This document shows, one piece after another, positions 8,348-17,360 of a DNA stretch of 64,000 nt. The position numbers and the translations under genes are program-made. Below the pieces are notes generated by a model. The model was given only the letters and a program-made list of their open reading frames with translations. It was not told where the DNA came from and ran no database searches. How positions within the stretch are numbered: position 1 is the stretch's first letter; each line of letters begins with the position of its first letter. Source of the stretch: Gilliamella apicola (GTDB taxonomy: Bacteria; Pseudomonadota; Gammaproteobacteria; Enterobacterales; Orbaceae); NCBI RefSeq assembly GCF_003202915.1, contig NZ_QGLP01000009.1, positions 1 to 64,000 on the forward strand, written 5' to 3'.

Positions 8348-11038
8348 ATGACCGAACTAGCGAAAGAAATAACCCCCGTCAATATTGAAGATGAATTAAA
8401 ATCCTCTTATCTTGATTATGCAATGTCTGTTATAGTCGGGCGTGCTTTACCTGATGTCCGTGACGGATTAAAACCTGTACATAGACGGGTTTTATTTGCT
8501 ATGCATGAAGCTGGATACGATTGGAATAAACCTTACCGAAAATCTGCTCGTGTTGTTGGTGATGTCATCGGTAAATATCATCCACATGGTGATTCCGCAG
8601 TTTATGACACTATTGTTCGTATGGCTCAACCATTCTCATTACGTTATATGCTTGTTGATGGCCAAGGTAACTTTGGTTCTGTTGACGGCGACTCTGCTGC
8701 GGCAATGCGTTATACCGAAATTCGTATGCAAAAATTTGCTGGGGCATTGTTGACGGATTTAGATAAAGAAACAGTAGACTTCTCGCCAAACTATGATGGA
8801 TCAGAAATGATTCCTGACGTGCTGCCAACGCGTATTCCTAATTTATTAATTAATGGATCATCTGGTATTGCTGTAGGTATGGCAACCAATATTCCTCCGC
8901 ATAATCTAGCAGAAGTGATTAATGGTTGTTTAGCATTTATTGAAGATGAAAATATCTCTGTTGATGGTTTAATGGAGTATATTCATGGCCCTGACTTCCC
9001 TACCGCGGCCTTAATTAATGGTCGCAAAGGTATCGAAAATGCGTATCGTACTGGCCGTGGTATCATTTACATTCGTTCTAAAGCGACGATTGAAGTTGAT
9101 GACCATAGTGGCCGTGAAACGATTATTGTTAATGAAATTCCATATCAAGTTAATAAGAAAAAGCTAATTGAGAAGATTGCTGAGTTAGTTAAAGATAAAA
9201 AAATTGAAGGCATTTCTGCGTTGCGCGATGAATCAGATAAAGATGGTATGCGTATCGTAATTGAAATTAAACGTGATGCCGTTGGTGAAGTTGTTTTAAA
9301 TAATCTTTTCTCATTAACTCAACTACAAGTCTCTTTTGGCATTAATATGGTAGCCTTACATAAAGGCCAACCTAAACTATTAAACTTACGAGAAATGATC
9401 GAAGCGTTTGTTCTTCACCGTCGTGAAGTGGTAACGCGTCGAACTATTTATGAACTTCGTAAGGCGCGTGAACGAGCGCATGTATTGGAAGGTTTAGCTA
9501 TCGCATTAGCTAATATCGACCCTGTGATTGAATTAATCCGGGCTGCCGCGACACCTTCTGAAGCTAAAGCAAAATTATTATCGCAAGCTTGGCAACTTGG
9601 TAATGTCGCTGCAATGCTTGAAAAAGCGGGTGATGATGCCGCTCGTCCTGAAGATTTAGCACCAGAGTTTGGTATTCGAGATGGTCATTATTACCTTTCT
9701 GAAGCTCAAGCTCAAGCTATCTTAGATCTTCGTTTACATCGCTTAACTGGTCTTGAACATGAAAAAATTCTTGATGAATATAAAGAGTTATTAGTTCAAA
9801 TTAGTGGTTTATTACATATTCTTGCAAGCCCAGAACGATTAATGGAAGTTATTCGTGAAGAACTTGAAGCGGTTCGCGATCAGTTCCAAGATGCAAGAAG
9901 AACAGAAATTACTGCAAGTAGCGCAGATATCAATATTGAAGACTTGATTGCTCAGGAAGATGTGGTGGTTACACTTTCTCATCAAGGCTATGTCAAATAT
10001 CAACCACTTTCTGATTATGAAGCGCAACGTCGAGGTGGTAAAGGCAAATCGGCAACAAAGATTAAAGAAGAAGATTTTGTTGAGAAGTTATTAGTTGCTA
10101 ATACTCACGATACTATCCTTTGTTTCTCTAGCCGTGGTCGATTATATTGGATGAAAGTGTATCAATTACCAGAAGCTAGCCGAGGTTCTCGAGGTCGTCC
10201 AATTATTAACTTATTACCACTTGAGGCTGATGAGCGTATTACGGCAATTTTACCGGTTCGTGAGTTCGATGATGAACATTGCGTATTTATGGCAACAGCT
10301 CAAGGTACGGTTAAGAAAACTTCACTAATTGAATTTAGTCGTCCGCGAAGTGGTGGCATAATTGCTATTAACCTACGTGATGATGATGAGCTTATTGGCG
10401 TTGATTTAACCAGTAATGAAACGTCTGATACCGTTGATGACGAAGAACTGAATGATGATGTTGTTGATGAGACTGAAAGTGATGAAGAGGTCTCGCAAAT
10501 CTCTAATACAGAAGACATTATGTTGTTCTCAGCTAATGGTAAAGTTGTTCGATTCCCAGCAAATAAAGTTCGCTGCATGGGACGAACTGCGACAGGGGTT
10601 CGAGGTATTAAACTAGAAGGTGATGATAAAGTCGTATCACTTATTGTTCCTCGAGGAAATGGCGCAATTTTAACTGCAACTCAAAACGGTTACGGTAAAC
10701 GTACCGAACAAGAGTTATATCCAACTAAATCACGCGCAACTAAAGGGGTAATCTCCATTAAAGTGAGTGAGCGCAATGGTGCTGTAGTTGGTGCAGTACA
10801 AGTTGAGGAAACTGACCAAATCATGTTGATTACCGATGCTGGTACTTTAGTCCGTACTCGTGTATCGGAAGTCGGCATTGTTGGTCGAAATACTCAAGGG
10901 GTAACCCTGATTCGAACAGCCGAAAACGAAAAAGTTGTCGGATTACAACGAATCGCTGAAACAGAAGATGATGATGAATCGGAATTGTCCCAAGAGGTTA
11001 ACGGCAGTGATGATTCCGCTCAAGAATCCGAAGAGTAA
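8348..11038 (+). CDS. gyrA: DNA gyrase subunit A
   Basis: This is the DNA cleavage and wrapping subunit of gyrase, which introduces negative supercoils together with GyrB. The catalytic tyrosine is Y122 in AMRYTEIR. The quinolone-determining residues are the sensitive type, S83 and D87 in [10 protein letters not shown]. The GyrA box QRRGGKG needed for DNA wrapping begins near residue 560, as in E. coli. The protein has 896 residues against 875. The extra length is mainly an acidic insert at about residues 690-720 inside the C-terminal pinwheel, followed at the end by an Asp/Glu/Ser tail. It is transcribed alone, with an extended -10 promoter and a strong terminator. Confidence 0.99.
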   Translation: MTELAKEITPVNIEDELKSSYLDYAMSVIVGRALPDVRDGLKPVHRRVLFAMHEAGYDWNKPYRKSARVVGDVIGKYHPHGDSAVYDTIVRMAQPFSLRYMLVDGQGNFGSVDGDSAAAMRYTEIRMQKFAGALLTDLDKETVDFSPNYDGSEMIPDVLPTRIPNLLINGSSGIAVGMATNIPPHNLAEVINGCLAFIEDENISVDGLMEYIHGPDFPTAALINGRKGIENAYRTGRGIIYIRSKATIEVDDHSGRETIIVNEIPYQVNKKKLIEKIAELVKDKKIEGISALRDESDKDGMRIVIEIKRDAVGEVVLNNLFSLTQLQVSFGINMVALHKGQPKLLNLREMIEAFVLHRREVVTRRTIYELRKARERAHVLEGLAIALANIDPVIELIRAAATPSEAKAKLLSQAWQLGNVAAMLEKAGDDAARPEDLAPEFGIRDGHYYLSEAQAQAILDLRLHRLTGLEHEKILDEYKELLVQISGLLHILASPERLMEVIREELEAVRDQFQDARRTEITASSADINIEDLIAQEDVVVTLSHQGYVKYQPLSDYEAQRRGGKGKSATKIKEEDFVEKLLVANTHDTILCFSSRGRLYWMKVYQLPEASRGSRGRPIINLLPLEADERITAILPVREFDDEHCVFMATAQGTVKKTSLIEFSRPRSGGIIAINLRDDDELIGVDLTSNETSDTVDDEELNDDVVDETESDEEVSQISNTEDIMLFSANGKVVRFPANKVRCMGRTATGVRGIKLEGDDKVVSLIVPRGNGAILTATQNGYGKRTEQELYPTKSRATKGVISIKVSERNGAVVGAVQVEETDQIMLITDAGTLVRTRVSEVGIVGRNTQGVTLIRTAENEKVVGLQRIAETEDDDESELSQEVNGSDDSAQESEE

Positions 11039-11048
11039 TTTTAATTAT

Positions 11049-11086
11049 AAAAAGGATTAGCTACACAGACTAATCCTTTTTTGTTT
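11049..11086 (+). terminator. terminator after gyrA
   Basis: The stem AAAAGGATTAG/CTAATCCTTTT has a 9-base loop and is followed by TTTGTTTT. It separates gyrA from gltP. Confidence 0.9.
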
Positions 11087-11115
11087 TCGAGAACCGTGAA
11101 AAGGAATAGAATTAC

Positions 11116-12438
11116 ATGTCTTTCTCAATAAAAAAAATTGTAACTAATCTAGCTTGGCAAATTTTAATTGCCTTGATTTTAGGTATAGTGGCAGGTGCTT
11201 TTTTGTATGAACTTGCTGATCCTAATCATGCTTTACATTCATATTACCAATTTTCAATTGTTAATATTTTCCAACCAGCAGGCGATATTTTTATTCGCTT
11301 AATTAAGATGATTGTTCTACCAATTATACTTAGTACGCTAACGTTAGGTATTGCTGGAATTGGTGGTTCTAAACGGTTAGGGACATTAGGATTTAAAACC
11401 ATCCTTTATTTCGAAATTATTACAACGATTGCTATTTTATTAGGTCTTTTATGGGGTAATGTTTTCGCACCAGGTGCAGGAATTGACTCTTCAAATTTAG
11501 CTACCACTGATATTAGTAAATATACTAAAGCTGCCGAAGAGTTGAGCGGTAAACCTCATGGCTTGATTGTTATGATTTTAGATATGATACCTGCCAATAT
11601 ATTTAAAGCGATGACAGATGGTGCCGTTTTACCAGTTATTTTCTTTTGTGTATTTTTTGGTTTAGGTTTAATGTCTTTACCAGATAAGCAACGTGAACCG
11701 TTTGTATTCTTCTTAAAAGTAGTATCAGATACTATGTTTAAAGTGACCAATATGATTATGCGTTATGCGCCAATTGGTGTATTTGCATTAATTACGGTAA
11801 CTGTTGCTAAATATGGTTTTTCTTCTTTACTACCATTATTAAAATTAATTGTAACTGTCTATTCTGCAATGATCATATTTACCATTGTCGTATTAGGTCT
11901 GGTTTGTAAATTGTGTCGATTTAATATTTTTACCTTATTAAAAATATTAAAAGAAGAACTAGTTATTGCGTTTTCAACAGCAAGTTCTGAAACAGCCTTA
12001 CCGAAGATCATTGAAAAGATGGAAGCTTATGGGGCGCCCAAAGCCATTACTAGTTTTGTTATCCCGACTGGATATTCATTTAATCTTGATGGTTCAACAC
12101 TATATCAAAGTATTACGGTTATTTTCCTAGCACAACTGTTTGGAATGGATTTAAGTATCTTAGATCAAATTATTATCGTTATCACGTTGATGATTGCCTC
12201 AAAAGGTATCGCAGGTGTACCAGGTGCTTCAATTTTAGTGTTATCTGCAACACTTGGTAGCGTTGGTATCCCTATTGAAGGTATCGGTTATATTATGGGC
12301 GTTGAACGTATTTTAGATATGGGTAGAACGGTGGTTAATGTTGTTGGTAATGCGTTAGCTGCGATTGTTATAGCTCGTTGGGAACATATTTTTGATGATA
12401 AAAAAGCCAGAGCATATGAACAACAATATTTAAAATAA
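11116..12438 (+). CDS. gltP: glutamate/aspartate:proton symporter, GltP-like
   Basis: A member of the dicarboxylate/amino acid:cation symporter family, which imports glutamate or aspartate across the inner membrane with protons. It has 440 residues. Family signatures are the serine-rich re-entrant loop STASSETALPKIIEKME, the PTGYSFNLDGSTLYQS block and the substrate-site segment ILDMGRTVVNVVGNA. Extended similarity at both ends, including SLAWQIL-like NLAWQIL and FDDKKARAYE, points to GltP rather than DctA. AAAGGA lies 10 bases before the ATG. It stands between two terminators as a single-gene unit. Confidence 0.88.
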   Translation: MSFSIKKIVTNLAWQILIALILGIVAGAFLYELADPNHALHSYYQFSIVNIFQPAGDIFIRLIKMIVLPIILSTLTLGIAGIGGSKRLGTLGFKTILYFEIITTIAILLGLLWGNVFAPGAGIDSSNLATTDISKYTKAAEELSGKPHGLIVMILDMIPANIFKAMTDGAVLPVIFFCVFFGLGLMSLPDKQREPFVFFLKVVSDTMFKVTNMIMRYAPIGVFALITVTVAKYGFSSLLPLLKLIVTVYSAMIIFTIVVLGLVCKLCRFNIFTLLKILKEELVIAFSTASSETALPKIIEKMEAYGAPKAITSFVIPTGYSFNLDGSTLYQSITVIFLAQLFGMDLSILDQIIIVITLMIASKGIAGVPGASILVLSATLGSVGIPIEGIGYIMGVERILDMGRTVVNVVGNALAAIVIARWEHIFDDKKARAYEQQYLK

Positions 12439-12477
12439 TTCTACGGTTATCTTGTCTTAGTGTATTTGTTCAAATAA

Positions 12478-12507
12478 AAAACTACCTGTATTTACCGGTA
12501 GTTTTTT
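12478..12507. terminator. bidirectional terminator between gltP and the minus-strand sugar operon
   Basis: AAAAAACTACC and GGTAGTTTTTTT form a stem flanked by A and T runs, so it can stop transcription from both converging units. Confidence 0.8.
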
Positions 12508-12543
12508 TATTGATAATTCTCTCATTATTTATTGCGATAATGA

Positions 12544-12954
12544 TTAGAAATATCTTGTCATATCAAATTCAATTCGCTCACCATCAGGACCACTAATAAG
12601 AAAGAAGCTTACTTCACAATACTCTCTTTTCTCATAAACCGGCCCTTCATTAATTTCGTAACCGAGGGCTTTTATTTTATTAAGCATTTTGTCAATATCA
12701 TTTACTTCCAGTGCAAAATGCTCAATACCATTGCGAGATTGAGATAAGTTATTATCAATAGAATCTGGCAATTGATAAAGTTCTAAAGTAAGTTTTGGAG
12801 AAGTTAAAAACGCTACATGTACTTCACCATTTTCGCCTTTTTTTGCAAATTTTTCTGTAACACTAAATCCTAAGGTTTGATAGAAAGCTGACGATTTATC
12901 AATATCACTAACTTTTAAACCTAAATGAGCAATACCTGTAATTAAATTATTCAT
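12544..12954 (-). CDS. VOC (glyoxalase I-like) family protein
   Basis: A 136-residue vicinal-oxygen-chelate protein with two beta-alpha-beta-beta-beta halves. All four likely metal ligands can be aligned with glyoxalase I: H10 (IAHLGLKV), E58 (LTLELYQ), H79 (IEHFALEV) and E129 (GERIEFDM). The open frame extends upstream into the permease gene. ATG 12954 is chosen because AAAAGG precedes it and because the fold begins there. It is the last gene of the sugar operon, 1 base after the permease. It could be a lyase, isomerase or epimerase acting on a sugar or a reactive by-product such as methylglyoxal. Substrate is unknown. Confidence 0.7.
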   Translation of the reverse strand: MNNLITGIAHLGLKVSDIDKSSAFYQTLGFSVTEKFAKKGENGEVHVAFLTSPKLTLELYQLPDSIDNNLSQSRNGIEHFALEVNDIDKMLNKIKALGYEINEGPVYEKREYCEVSFFLISGPDGERIEFDMTRYF

Positions 12955-12955
12955 A

Positions 12956-14257
12956 TTAGATACCTTTTCTTGAACAATAGTAACCATAAAATGCGACGTA
13001 GATAAAACAGCATAACGGCGCGATAAATGCGATTTGCATGTTTCCATGATTAACATCAGAAATAATCCCCATAATGAGAGGAATAACGGCACCACCAATA
13101 ATTGACATGACGACAATAGATCCGGCAGTTTGCGTATCTTTACCCATTCCTTTAATGGTTAATCCGAAATTAGTTGGCCATCCAGGCGCCATACAAAAAC
13201 TAATAGTAGTTAATGTTGCGATAGCGATGATACCCGAGCTCATTATTGCGATTGCTAATAAGAACACCGCTAGCAGAGCAAATATGCTTAATAATTTAGC
13301 TGGAGTTATTTTTTTCATTAAAAATGTAGATACCACTTTGCCTAATGCATAGAAAAGTAGCGAGATTAGTAACCAATAAGTCGCATTATGTTCTGACGTG
13401 CCGGTTTCCACTTGTTGGACGAAGCGAATAGTAAAACTCCAGACGCCGACTTGCGCACCGACATATAAAAACTGAGAAATGATACCTAAAGTAAAACGAG
13501 GAATAGCAAAAAGTCGTTTTAAAGAATGAATTAAATTTTCATTTTCTTGGTTTTCTATCGAACTAGCTTTACAGGCAGGAAATTTGACAAAAATAAATAG
13601 CAACGCAATTAAAACTAATATTGAACCGATAATTAAATAGGGGGTAACTACCTGTCCAACCATTTGATGCCTTGCTTCATCTGCCGCTTCTGGTGTCATT
13701 TGCAACAATTCAGCATGGCTAGGATCATTTTTTCCAAACACTAATTGTTGTCCAATTAGGACACCTAAGATAACACCTACTGAATTAAAAATTTGCGAGA
13801 AATTAATGCGCTGCGTTGATGTTTCTATTGGTCCTAATAAACTTGAATAAGTATTACAAGATGATTCAAGAAATGACAAACCACAAGCGATAATGCCTAA
13901 GCAACCAAGAAATGCATAATAGGTCATTGATGAGGCTGCTGGTATAAATAAAAAGCATCCAGTCGCATATAACATTAAACCAATCACAATCGCTAATTTA
14001 TAAGAGAATTTTTTTATTATCGCGGCTGCTGGTAAGGCGATAAAAAAGTATCCTAAAAAGAATACCGATTGTACTAAAGCGGTTTGGGTATCAGTAAGAT
14101 CAAACCCTTTTTTAAACTGTGCAATTAGAATATCATTTAAATTAACTGCCATTCCCCAGAGTGCAAATAAACAACAAACTAAAATAAATTTTGCCCATGG
14201 TGTTTTTGTTAAATAACTACTACTATCTAAAGTAGATGATTTATTTGTCGTATTCAT
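12956..14257 (-). CDS. FHS-family (FucP-like) sugar:proton symporter
   Basis: A major facilitator protein of 433 residues with 12 membrane segments. It belongs to the fucose/glucose/galactose permease (FHS) group, as shown by FALWGMAVNLNDILIAQFKK near the start, LGYFFIALPAA and, in the second half, GKDTQTAGSIVVMSIIGGA, which parallels the FucP segment with IVMTIIGGG. It lies between the PfkB kinase gene and the VOC gene, so the cargo is probably the sugar that the kinase phosphorylates. E. coli FucP carries L-fucose, but no fucose catabolic enzyme is present here. I infer a ketose such as D-allulose. The name fucP is not assigned. Confidence 0.8.
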   Translation of the reverse strand: MNTTNKSSTLDSSSYLTKTPWAKFILVCCLFALWGMAVNLNDILIAQFKKGFDLTDTQTALVQSVFFLGYFFIALPAAAIIKKFSYKLAIVIGLMLYATGCFLFIPAASSMTYYAFLGCLGIIACGLSFLESSCNTYSSLLGPIETSTQRINFSQIFNSVGVILGVLIGQQLVFGKNDPSHAELLQMTPEAADEARHQMVGQVVTPYLIIGSILVLIALLFIFVKFPACKASSIENQENENLIHSLKRLFAIPRFTLGIISQFLYVGAQVGVWSFTIRFVQQVETGTSEHNATYWLLISLLFYALGKVVSTFLMKKITPAKLLSIFALLAVFLLAIAIMSSGIIAIATLTTISFCMAPGWPTNFGLTIKGMGKDTQTAGSIVVMSIIGGAVIPLIMGIISDVNHGNMQIAFIAPLCCFIYVAFYGYYCSRKGI

Positions 14258-14297
14258 AATAAAACCTTAATATTCAGAAATAATTAGTCATAATTTA

Positions 14298-15227
14298 TTA
14301 ATTACCACTAAGTTTGTGCATACGTTCAATTGCCTGTTGGTAGGTCGTCATACAGGCGGCGCCAATGTATTCGACACTCACTGCTGCAAAAGCTGAGCTA
14401 AATAACGCAGCTTGTTTAATATTTTGTCCATTAGCAATTTGAGCGGCTAGGGCGCCGTTGAAAGCATCTCCAGCACCAGTGGTATCAACAGGATTTGCTG
14501 GAAAGCAAGGGATCCAAGTTTTAGTAGTCTGATCGGAAAGTAGCGAACCTTTTGCTCCCATCGTGATGATGATTTTTTTAACGCCTTTTTGATGTAGGTA
14601 ATCGGCAGCACGCTTAGCACTTTCCTTATCGGTAATTTTTTGCCCGGTAAGAAGATAAGTTTCTGTTTCATTTGGAGTTAATAAATCAACTTTTGATAAT
14701 AATTCATCACTTACCGGTTGAAATGGTGCTGGATTTAAAATAGTAAATGCGTTGTTATTTTTGGCGATATTAATAACTTGTTCAATCGCAGCAATGTTGT
14801 TTTCAAGTTGGACTAATACCACATCAGCACACTTTATTGCAGGTTCACATTTTTTAATTTCTTCTTCAGTTACAATCATATTGGTACCTGGATCGACAGA
14901 AATCATATTTTCGGCACTTTCTCCTGCAACATAAATTAATGCATTACCCGTAGCTCGTTCATTTGAACTTAAAATGGTTACAGCATTAAACCCAACTTCT
15001 TTAAGATGACGATGAGCAAAATAACCAAAATCATCTTCACCAATTTTCCCTATATAATGTACGTTTGCTCCTGCTTTCAATGCTGCTGTTGCTTGATTAG
15101 CCCCTTTTCCTCCTGCTGAAATCTTACTTGATTTAGCGACGAGTGATTCACCGGGCATAGGAAAACGATCTAAAAATGCTGTTATATCAAGATTAAAAGA
15201 TCCGAAAACACAAACTTTTCCTTTCAT
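14298..15227 (-). CDS. PfkB/ribokinase-family sugar kinase
   Basis: A 309-residue carbohydrate kinase that uses ATP. The first PfkB signature is GGKGANQATAALKAGA near residues 39-54, and the second, with the catalytic aspartate, is DTTGAGDAFNGALAAQ. NPAPFQP and LTPNETE are ribokinase-type blocks. The gene sits between an AlsE-type epimerase and an FHS permease. Because AlsE acts on D-allulose-6-phosphate, the simplest reading is that this kinase makes allulose-6-phosphate from imported D-allulose. Ribose or another pentose remains possible. rbsK is not assigned because the usual ribose ABC transporter and rbsD are absent. Confidence 0.82.
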   Translation of the reverse strand: MKGKVCVFGSFNLDITAFLDRFPMPGESLVAKSSKISAGGKGANQATAALKAGANVHYIGKIGEDDFGYFAHRHLKEVGFNAVTILSSNERATGNALIYVAGESAENMISVDPGTNMIVTEEEIKKCEPAIKCADVVLVQLENNIAAIEQVINIAKNNNAFTILNPAPFQPVSDELLSKVDLLTPNETETYLLTGQKITDKESAKRAADYLHQKGVKKIIITMGAKGSLLSDQTTKTWIPCFPANPVDTTGAGDAFNGALAAQIANGQNIKQAALFSSAFAAVSVEYIGAACMTTYQQAIERMHKLSGN

Positions 15228-15242
15228 TTAATTGTCCTTTTA

Positions 15243-15926
15243 CTATTTGATAGTTTGGATAGCGTTATTGATATCAACTGTCATTTTTTTCCATGCCTCA
15301 TCTAAAGAGAGATTTTTTTTAAATAGCCCTGAGCTCCCCATAATCAATACTTCAGCTCCAGATGAGAGCAGTTGATAATAAGTATTGGCATTACAAGAAC
15401 CGTCAACCTCAATGAGAAATTTGTAACTATTACGTTTTTTTAATTCAGCAAGTTTTTTTATTTTTTGTAGCATTTCAGGAATAAATGGTTGTCCAGCATA
15501 ACCTGGATCCACAGTCATTATGGTGATCTTATCAAGTAGATGAATATATTCTGATATGTACTCAATAGGTGTTGCCGGATTGATGACAACGCCTGCTTTT
15601 TTATTTAATTGGTGAATATGATTAATCACCCTAAACGCATTAGTATTAATTGTTTCCGCATGCGGACAAATAAAATCGGCACCTGCATTTGCCATTTGCT
15701 CAATAAAATCCGTAGGGTGTTCTACCATCAAATGGACATCGATTGGTATGGATGTGTGAGGTTTTATCTGTTCAATGAAAAAAGCAGAAAGTGTGATATT
15801 TTTAACAAAATGGCCATCCATGATATCAACATGCAGAAAGTCGGCATGTTGATTAAAAAATGTTAATTGCTCTTTTATATTAATTAAATCCATACACATC
15901 AGTGATGGGGAAATTTTATACTGCAT
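15243..15926 (-). CDS. alsE: D-allulose-6-phosphate 3-epimerase, AlsE-like
   Basis: A ribulose-phosphate-3-epimerase-family TIM barrel of 227 residues. AlsE converts D-allulose-6-phosphate to D-fructose-6-phosphate. The N-terminus KISPSLMCMDL, the metal-binding HVDIMDGHFV, HLMVEHPTDFIEQMANAGAD, TIMTVDPGYAGQPFIPEM and IEVDGSCN follow E. coli AlsE more closely than Rpe. The start at 15926 has AAGGAG 7 bases upstream; ATG codons further out have none. The gene is followed 15 bases later by the kinase. A second Rpe acting on ribulose-5-phosphate is the alternative reading. Confidence 0.82.
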   Translation of the reverse strand: MQYKISPSLMCMDLINIKEQLTFFNQHADFLHVDIMDGHFVKNITLSAFFIEQIKPHTSIPIDVHLMVEHPTDFIEQMANAGADFICPHAETINTNAFRVINHIHQLNKKAGVVINPATPIEYISEYIHLLDKITIMTVDPGYAGQPFIPEMLQKIKKLAELKKRNSYKFLIEVDGSCNANTYYQLLSSGAEVLIMGSSGLFKKNLSLDEAWKKMTVDINNAIQTIK

Positions 15927-15984
15927 AATTATTCTCCTTATTACTAGAACCATCATTTTTATCTAGTTAAGAAGAGATATTTAA

Positions 15985-16773
15985 TTAAGCTAATACCACC
16001 TCAACACTGTGCCAATCCATCTCTTTTTGTAGTAGTTTATCGATAGTTTTATCGGTAATGAGTACATCAATATCGCCTAAGTTACATATTTTGGCGAAGG
16101 CGTTTTGATTAAATTTGGTTGAATCCGCTAATACAATGACTTTTCTTGCTGTTAAAATCATCTGTTTCTTCAAATGAGCATGATATTCATTGTTGTCACT
16201 TAAACCATTATCAAAATCTAAGCCATCGCAAGAAATAAATAAGGTATCTATAGTAAATTCTGCCAACATTTTTTCGGTTAATGAGCCAACCATATCTTCG
16301 TTTTTGGCAAAATAGGCACCACCTAAAACAAAAATTTGAATTTGGCTTTTAGCTGCTAATGTTTGAACAACATTTATTGAATGAGTGATGACAGTCATAT
16401 CAACATTTGGTAGTTGTCGAGCTAAAAACCAGCAAGAAGAACTACTATCTAAAGCAATACGATCTGCATTATTCACAAACTGTAGTGCTTTTCGAGCGAT
16501 GCGGGTTTTTACCTCTGTATTAACTAAAATCCGTTGGCGGAAAGAGCGATTATTACTCAATATGGAAGGCACTATAGGTTCACTAGAGAGAGTAGAGGCG
16601 AGAACTGCGCCGCCATGGCTGCGACGTATTAAGTCCTTTTCCTCTAAAGCTCTTAAATCTCTACGTAGTGTTTCTTTAGATACGGAACAGAGTTTTGCCA
16701 TATCATTTACTGTCAAACTAGTGTGTTGACTGAGTAATTGAATGATCATTTGTTGCCGTTCTAGTATTAACAT
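15985..16773 (-). CDS. DeoR-family (FucR-like) transcriptional regulator of the sugar operon
   Basis: A 262-residue regulator. The N-terminal winged helix is at residues 1-57, with SVSKETLRRDLRALEE as the recognition part. The C-terminal sugar-phosphate sensing domain (DeoRC) includes ALDSSSSCWFLARQLP, which also occurs in FucR. It is the first gene of the operon, 58 bases before alsE, so it is probably autoregulated and controls the epimerase, kinase and permease, most likely as a repressor released by a phosphorylated sugar. The upstream region carries a tandem 12-mer, a CRP-like site and a three-copy TTTGACCGA cluster. Confidence 0.85.
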   Translation of the reverse strand: MLILERQQMIIQLLSQHTSLTVNDMAKLCSVSKETLRRDLRALEEKDLIRRSHGGAVLASTLSSEPIVPSILSNNRSFRQRILVNTEVKTRIARKALQFVNNADRIALDSSSSCWFLARQLPNVDMTVITHSINVVQTLAAKSQIQIFVLGGAYFAKNEDMVGSLTEKMLAEFTIDTLFISCDGLDFDNGLSDNNEYHAHLKKQMILTARKVIVLADSTKFNQNAFAKICNLGDIDVLITDKTIDKLLQKEMDWHSVEVVLA

Positions 16774-16834
16774 AATATCTCCTTAACTGCCTTGTCATTT
16801 TAACTTTGTAAAAATTACCATTTTGTGTATGGAA

Positions 16835-16858
16835 TCTGTTTTGTTATCTGTTTTGTTT
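16835..16858. promoter_or_regulatory. tandem 12-base repeat in the sugar-operon promoter region
   Basis: TCTGTTTTGTTA is followed directly by TCTGTTTTGTTT. DeoR-type regulators often bind short T-rich direct repeats, and this pair lies 62-85 bases upstream of the regulator gene. Its role as an operator is inferred. Confidence 0.4.
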
Positions 16859-16869
16859 CGTTAATAATA

Positions 16870-16891
16870 AAATGTGATAAAGGGCACATTT
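16870..16891. promoter_or_regulatory. CRP-like binding site upstream of the DeoR sugar operon
   Basis: The core TGTGATAAAGGGCACA (16873-16888) keeps 9 of the 10 half-site bases of TGTGA-N6-TCACA, and the flanks AAA and TTT also agree with the CRP consensus. It lies about 100 bases before the regulator start codon, a sensible place for catabolite activation. The whole gene-free stretch 16774-17177 contains this site, the tandem 12-mer, the TTTGACCGA cluster and a terminator. Confidence 0.6.
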
Positions 16892-16954
16892 AGCATATTA
16901 AATAGTGCAATATTTGCTTAAATTTATCCTTATTATCACCAGAAACAAAAACAA

Positions 16955-17009
16955 TCGGTCAAAATCGGTGGGTAAAATCATCTCTGATTTTGACCGAATT
17001 TGACCGAAA
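16955..17009. promoter_or_regulatory. three-copy TTTGACCGA cluster (operator-like)
   Basis: TCGGTCAAAATC (16955-16966) and GATTTTGACCGA (16986-16997) are exact inverted copies separated by 19 bases. A third copy, ATTTGACCGAAA (16998-17009), follows directly in the same orientation as the second. Such a spaced array resembles a repressor operator. It could alternatively form a 12-bp hairpin if transcribed. It lies 180-240 bases upstream of the DeoR-type regulator and has no other obvious target. Confidence 0.45.
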
Positions 17010-17134
17010 CTTTTGCGATCAATTAATAGTAGTCTATTTTGAAGTGGAGTGTTGATGAGCTGGAAATATTTTTAGTCAGTAGATAATCGAAGTACTTTTT
17101 ATATGGACGGTAGGAGATAATTTATTATAACGAT

Positions 17135-17165
17135 AAAAAAACCCAGCCTAAGCTGGGTTTTTTAT
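17135..17165. terminator. terminator after rpmG
   Basis: AAAAAACCCAGC and GCTGGGTTTTTT form a strong stem with a 4-base loop, flanked by A and T runs. It stops rpmB-rpmG on the minus strand and would also block + strand reading into that operon. Confidence 0.85.
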
Positions 17166-17177
17166 TTATAAGTAAAA

Positions 17178-17345
17178 TTATTTAATTTTAGCTTCTTTAT
17201 AAACAACATGCTGACGAACAACAGGATCGTATTTTTTGATCTCCATTTTTTCAGGCATGGTTCTTTTGTTTTTGCTAGTGGTATAAAAATGACCGGTACC
17301 AGCAGAAGAAACTAATCTAATTTTTTCACGTACACCTTTAGCCAT
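17178..17345 (-). CDS. rpmG: 50S ribosomal protein L33
   Basis: A 55-residue basic protein of the large ribosomal subunit. It reads [20 protein letters not shown], then [10 protein letters not shown], and ends in EAKIK, the classical L33 sequence of gammaproteobacteria, of the form without zinc-binding cysteines. It lies 15 bases after rpmB, in the same order as in E. coli, with AAGGAA before the ATG. Confidence 0.97.
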   Translation of the reverse strand: MAKGVREKIRLVSSAGTGHFYTTSKNKRTMPEKMEIKKYDPVVRQHVVYKEAKIK

Positions 17346-17360
17346 GATATGGTTTCCTTA

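Noticed and set aside
8581-8640. Quinolone resistance changes in GyrA
   Set aside because: S83 and D87 are the sensitive residues, so no resistance mutation is present.
8496-8753. An 85-residue frame inside gyrA
   Set aside because: It lies wholly inside a well-conserved gene in another frame and has no recognisable protein features.
13074-13352. A 92-residue frame antisense to the FHS permease
   Set aside because: It is a shadow of a clear membrane transporter gene; composition follows the opposite strand and there is no ribosome binding site.
12956-14257. Naming the FHS permease fucP and the operon fuc
   Set aside because: No fucose isomerase, fuculokinase or aldolase is present; the neighbouring epimerase is AlsE-like.
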